From Peptococcaceae bacterium BICA1-8 (GTDB lineage: Bacteria > Bacillota > Peptococcia > Peptococcales > BICA1-8), in the NCBI GenBank assembly GCA_000802045.1, contig JUEF01000076.1:1-51171 (forward strand): DNA of 51,171 nt, read 5' to 3'. The notes under the pieces are model-generated. The model made no database searches. It was not told where the DNA came from and worked only from the letters and a program-made list of their open reading frames with translations. This document shows, piece by piece, positions 48,684 through 51,171 of the stretch. Numbering within the stretch: the first letter of the stretch is position 1; each line of letters begins with the position of its first letter. The translations under genes were made by a program, and so were the position numbers.

Positions 48684-49707
48684 TGATGAAATTAATATTC
48701 GAGTAGCCTTACATGAGTATTTAGTGAGTGAGGGATATCAATGTCAAAGCGCTGCAGGTGCCCAAGAGGCCTTAGACCTTTTGGAAACAAATAAAAGAAT
48801 AAAGGTTGTACTCTGTGATTTGAAGATGCCTAAAATGAACGGACTTGATTTAATTAAATACTATAAGAAAAAGAATCCTGATAGTTTTATCAAGTTTATT
48901 ATGATTACGGGTTTTAAAGATACTAATACAATGCGTCTTGGCTTTAAAGAAGGAGTTGTTGACTATTTATTTAAACCCGTAACACTAGAGGAAATTAAAG
49001 CTGTTGTTGACAACGCTTTAGAAAAGTATGAAATTCTGGAAAAAGAATGGCTAGAGATGGAAAAAAAAGATAAAAGATTAAATCAGTTTCAGGTTTTGAT
49101 AAAGAAAAAACATCTGGATATGATCCAACTGATGATGAATATGATTCAGGCCCGGGATGCATATACGGAGGAACATTGTAAAAAGGTAAGTGAAATGGTA
49201 GGGATACTTTCCAATAAAATGAATTTAAGAATTGAACAGGTTGCAAAATTTAAGCTAGCTTCATTGCTGCACGATGTAGGTAAAATTGCCGTATCTGATA
49301 CGATTTTGCTCAAACCAGGGCCCCTTACACCTGAGGAGTTTGAACAAATAAAACTACATTCTATCAAAGGCTATGACATTGTAAAGGAGTATGTAGATAG
49401 TGAGGTTGCATCATTAATACTGCACCATCACGAATACTATAATGGAAAGGGTTACCCGTTGGGCTTAAAGGATTATGGTATACCTCTAGGAGCAAGGATT
49501 ATCTCCGTGTGTGACCAGTATGATGCTATAAGAAGCAGTAGACCTTACCGAGAAGTATTATCTCAGGAAGAAGCAATAAAGATTATGATTGCTGATACAG
49601 GAATTAAATTTGATAAAAATATTGTAGATATATTTCTAGGTGAAGTAGATAAGATAGAAGCAACTTTGTATGAAAATAAAACCACAGAAAAAATTGTTGT
49701 AGGTTGA
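48667..49707 (+). CDS. Response regulator with HD-GYP c-di-GMP phosphodiesterase domain
   Basis: A 346-residue protein. Residues 1-120 are a receiver: LIVDDEINIR, phosphoacceptor Asp in VVLCDLKMPKMNGLDL, and Lys in LFKPV. A helical linker leads to an HD-GYP domain: LLHDVGKIAVSD (HD metal site), HSIKGYDIV, ILHHHEYYNGKGYPLGLKDYGIPLGARIISVCDQYDAI. The conserved HHE..NGKGYP version is intact, so breakdown of c-di-GMP (to pGpG or GMP) is likely. It is activated by the kinase encoded just upstream, whose gene overlaps by 17 nt. GGGAGGTAAAGAGG precedes ATG 48667. Confidence 0.94.
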   Translation: MILIVDDEINIRVALHEYLVSEGYQCQSAAGAQEALDLLETNKRIKVVLCDLKMPKMNGLDLIKYYKKKNPDSFIKFIMITGFKDTNTMRLGFKEGVVDYLFKPVTLEEIKAVVDNALEKYEILEKEWLEMEKKDKRLNQFQVLIKKKHLDMIQLMMNMIQARDAYTEEHCKKVSEMVGILSNKMNLRIEQVAKFKLASLLHDVGKIAVSDTILLKPGPLTPEEFEQIKLHSIKGYDIVKEYVDSEVASLILHHHEYYNGKGYPLGLKDYGIPLGARIISVCDQYDAIRSSRPYREVLSQEEAIKIMIADTGIKFDKNIVDIFLGEVDKIEATLYENKTTEKIVVG

Positions 49708-49712
49708 GCAAG

Positions 49713-49742
49713 GCGACAGAGAAGTTCTCTGTCGCTTTTTTT
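49713..49742 (+). terminator. Rho-independent terminator after the two-component operon
   Basis: A perfect 11-bp stem GCGACAGAGAA / TTCTCTGTCGC with a single-base loop, followed by seven Ts. Confidence 0.85.
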
Positions 49743-49874
49743 GTGCTGAAGGTAAAAATAAAAAAATGAAATAAATAAAACTAAGGGAGGATTATTTTAG
49801 ACTTCAGAGAATAAATATAAATAAACAGTATTTCAAACTAACGTTCAGCACTTTGAACTATAAGGAGGAAAACT

Positions 49875-50330
49875 ATGGCGGGTAAATATTTTGATGAATG
49901 GGTTATAGGTGAAGAATTCTTTACACCAACCCGTACGATAACGGAAACTGATGTTGTTATGTTTGCGGCAATGAGCGGTGACTATAATGAACTTCATACC
50001 AGTGAGGAGTTTGGTGAAAATACTCCTTTTGGCAAAAGAATAGTACATGGACTTTTAGGTTTGTCCATATCACACGGCTTGCTTTTTAGACTGGGTATTC
50101 TAGAGGGAACAGCTATTGCTTTTCTTAATGTTGAATCCTGGCAGTTTAAGGCTCCTATTTTCTTTGGTGATACAATTCATGTTAAGGTTAAAGTTGAGGA
50201 TAAAAAAGCTAGTTCATCTAAACCAGACCGGGGCGTAATAAAACTTTACTTACAAATTGTTAAACAAGACGGTACGGTATGTCAGGAAGGCTTCAAAACA
50301 TTGATGATGAAGCGAAAAGTTGAGGTCTAA
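49875..50330 (+). CDS. MaoC-like (R)-specific enoyl hydratase/dehydratase
   Basis: A 151-residue hot-dog-fold protein. FAAMSGDYNELHTSEEFG carries the hydratase motif (Asp, Asn and His near residues 36-41) of (R)-specific enoyl-CoA hydratases. FGKRIVHGLLGLSISHGLL is the next conserved segment, and PIFFGDTIHVKVKVEDKK the third. It should add water to, or remove it from, an acyl-CoA. TAAGGAGGA precedes ATG 49875. It is followed at once by an IclR regulator, suggesting local control of an acid-degradation step whose other genes lie beyond the window. Confidence 0.9.
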   Translation: MAGKYFDEWVIGEEFFTPTRTITETDVVMFAAMSGDYNELHTSEEFGENTPFGKRIVHGLLGLSISHGLLFRLGILEGTAIAFLNVESWQFKAPIFFGDTIHVKVKVEDKKASSSKPDRGVIKLYLQIVKQDGTVCQEGFKTLMMKRKVEV

Positions 50331-50359
50331 AAAATTAACCGAATGTGGTGAGGACAATT

Positions 50360-51124
50360 ATGGGTGAGAAAAAAAACTATCTGGTACCAGCAGTTGAAAA
50401 GGCTTTGGATATTTTGGAATACCTTAAAGAAAAGCCACAATCTGCCTTAACTCAAATTTTTCAGGACCTTGAGCTTCCTAAAAGCAGCACCTATGGTATT
50501 CTTCAGACACTAGAGACGAGAGGATATATCCGTAAAGATATTTCGAATGGATACTCCCTGGGATTAAAACTATTTGAGCTGGGCGTAATCTCGGTAGAAG
50601 GTACAGACCTGATTAAGGAAGCGTTGCCAGTTATGGAGGAATTAGCACATAAAATTGGATTTGTGTGTAATTTGGGAGTCTTAGAAGGGGACATGGGAGT
50701 ATATATTGAAAAGGTTGAGCCTACAAGTCCTATTCGCTTAAATTCCTGGAAAGGGAAAACTATCCCTCTTCACTGTACGTCACTAGGTAAGGTTTTATTA
50801 GCCTATAAAGGGTTAGACCAGATTTTAGAGGTGCTTAACCGTATCAACCTAACTAAAAATACGGAAAAAAGCATAACTGATAAAGAACTGTTTTTAAGTG
50901 AAATTCTCCAGGTAAAACAAAAGGGCTATGCTATAGATGCTGAAGAGCATGAACACGATATTACCTGTTTTGCTGCACCCATTTTTGATCATAAAGGACA
51001 GGTAGTAGCCGCCATCAGCTTATCCGGCCTTACCTCTTGGTCCCAGGAAAAAAGGGAATCTCTAATCGAACAATTGACTACAGGTGCTAAGGCAATATCT
51101 AAGAAGCTTGGACATCACGAATAG
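50360..51124 (+). CDS. IclR family transcriptional regulator
   Basis: A 254-residue regulator. The N-terminal winged helix VPAVEKALDILEYLKEK ... LPKSSTYGILQTLETRGYIRKD is the IclR DNA-binding domain. The C-terminal GAF-like effector domain has VCNLGVLEGDMGVYIEKVE, IPLHCTSLGKVLLAY, KQKGYAIDAEEHEHDITCFAAPIFD and VVAAISLSGL, all typical. The ligand is probably a small organic acid. GGTGAGG at 50347-50353 supports ATG 50360 over the in-frame GTG at 50345. It probably regulates the MaoC-like gene or genes downstream of the window. Confidence 0.93.
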   Translation: MGEKKNYLVPAVEKALDILEYLKEKPQSALTQIFQDLELPKSSTYGILQTLETRGYIRKDISNGYSLGLKLFELGVISVEGTDLIKEALPVMEELAHKIGFVCNLGVLEGDMGVYIEKVEPTSPIRLNSWKGKTIPLHCTSLGKVLLAYKGLDQILEVLNRINLTKNTEKSITDKELFLSEILQVKQKGYAIDAEEHEHDITCFAAPIFDHKGQVVAAISLSGLTSWSQEKRESLIEQLTTGAKAISKKLGHHE

Positions 51125-51136
51125 GGGCTTCGCCCC
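51124..51136 (+). terminator. Small GC hairpin after the IclR gene
   Basis: GGGGC / GCCCC around TTC, immediately after the stop codon and without a T run. It may be a weak terminator or part of the repeat that follows. Confidence 0.35.
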
Positions 51137-51140
51137 GCGT

Positions 51141-51171
51141 CTACAGTGCTACAGTGCTACAGTGCTACAGT
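51141..51171 (+). repeat. 8-bp tandem repeat (CTACAGTG x 3.9)
   Basis: Three perfect CTACAGTG units and a partial fourth run to the end of the window, so the array may continue. A lone GTGCTACAG occurs at 28737-28745 in another intergenic repeat region. Confidence 0.8.

Overview
The window looks like a chromosomal segment of a low-GC, anaerobic, spore-forming Firmicute, most likely a member of the Clostridia. The signs are AT-rich DNA, strong AGGAGG-type ribosome binding sites, many TTG and GTG starts, a YtaF-type sporulation membrane protein, a stand-alone ferredoxin, and a B12-dependent amino-acid-fermentation-type enzyme. Genus and species cannot be told from the sequence. I saw no rRNA, tRNA, phage, transposase or true CRISPR array.

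Layout. 1-3.3 kb: a TetR regulator and an ABC exporter with two tandem permeases. 3.3-5.5 kb: recQ on the minus strand. 5.6-8.6 kb: an amidohydrolase, then a MarR / flavodoxin / membrane-protein operon with two tandem palindromic operators over its promoter. 8.7-11.3 kb: a second ABC-2 exporter (two permeases plus ATPase), then a minus-strand 14-TM MFS transporter. 13-18.9 kb: a PAS-GGDEF-EAL protein, a DEAD-box helicase, a GIY-YIG protein, a hemolysin III-like protein and a C39-like protein. 19-23.5 kb: a nucleotidyltransferase-like protein, folE-folP-folB-folK and a TraB-like membrane protein. 23.7-33.4 kb: the most interesting region, described below. 33.4-37 kb, minus strand: a Cys-rich FNR-like protein, an LRAT-domain protein, Cu/Zn superoxide dismutase, a YtaF-like protein and a DegV protein. 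37.2-42.2 kb: a small Cys protein, an HpcH/HpaI aldolase, a chemoreceptor, a ferredoxin behind a CsoR-like operator, and an ABC-F ATPase. 42.6-51.1 kb: a thioredoxin-like protein, a lipoprotein, an ECF sigma / putative anti-sigma / TPR operon, a hybrid histidine kinase with an HD-GYP response regulator, a MaoC-like dehydratase and an IclR regulator.

Candidate undescribed system, 23.7-33.4 kb. A permease, an unusual regulator (NrpR-type winged helix fused to an FCD ligand-binding domain), a small unknown protein, a RidA-type imine deaminase, an unrecognised fold-type-I PLP enzyme, a Cys-rich FAD oxidoreductase, an 81-residue protein, a single-chain B12 aminomutase-like enzyme and a P-loop protein resembling aminomutase reactivases lie on one strand. 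The mutase carries the B12-binding signature of D-lysine 5,6- and D-ornithine 4,5-aminomutases, but that domain is at the N-terminus, ahead of the TIM barrel. This is the reverse of OraE. The lysine that should hold PLP at the usual spacing after the cobalamin histidine is absent. The permease gene and the RidA operon have near-identical promoters sharing the 12-bp element CTCATCAGTGAG. My inference is import and stepwise anaerobic breakdown of an unidentified amino acid or amine. The substrate cannot be read from the sequence.

Intergenic DNA is also unusual. Short repeats, many built from 7-8 bp units, recur between genes, often just ahead of a ribosome binding site. Between folE and folP six copies of a GATGCATC-like octamer occur every 29-30 bp.
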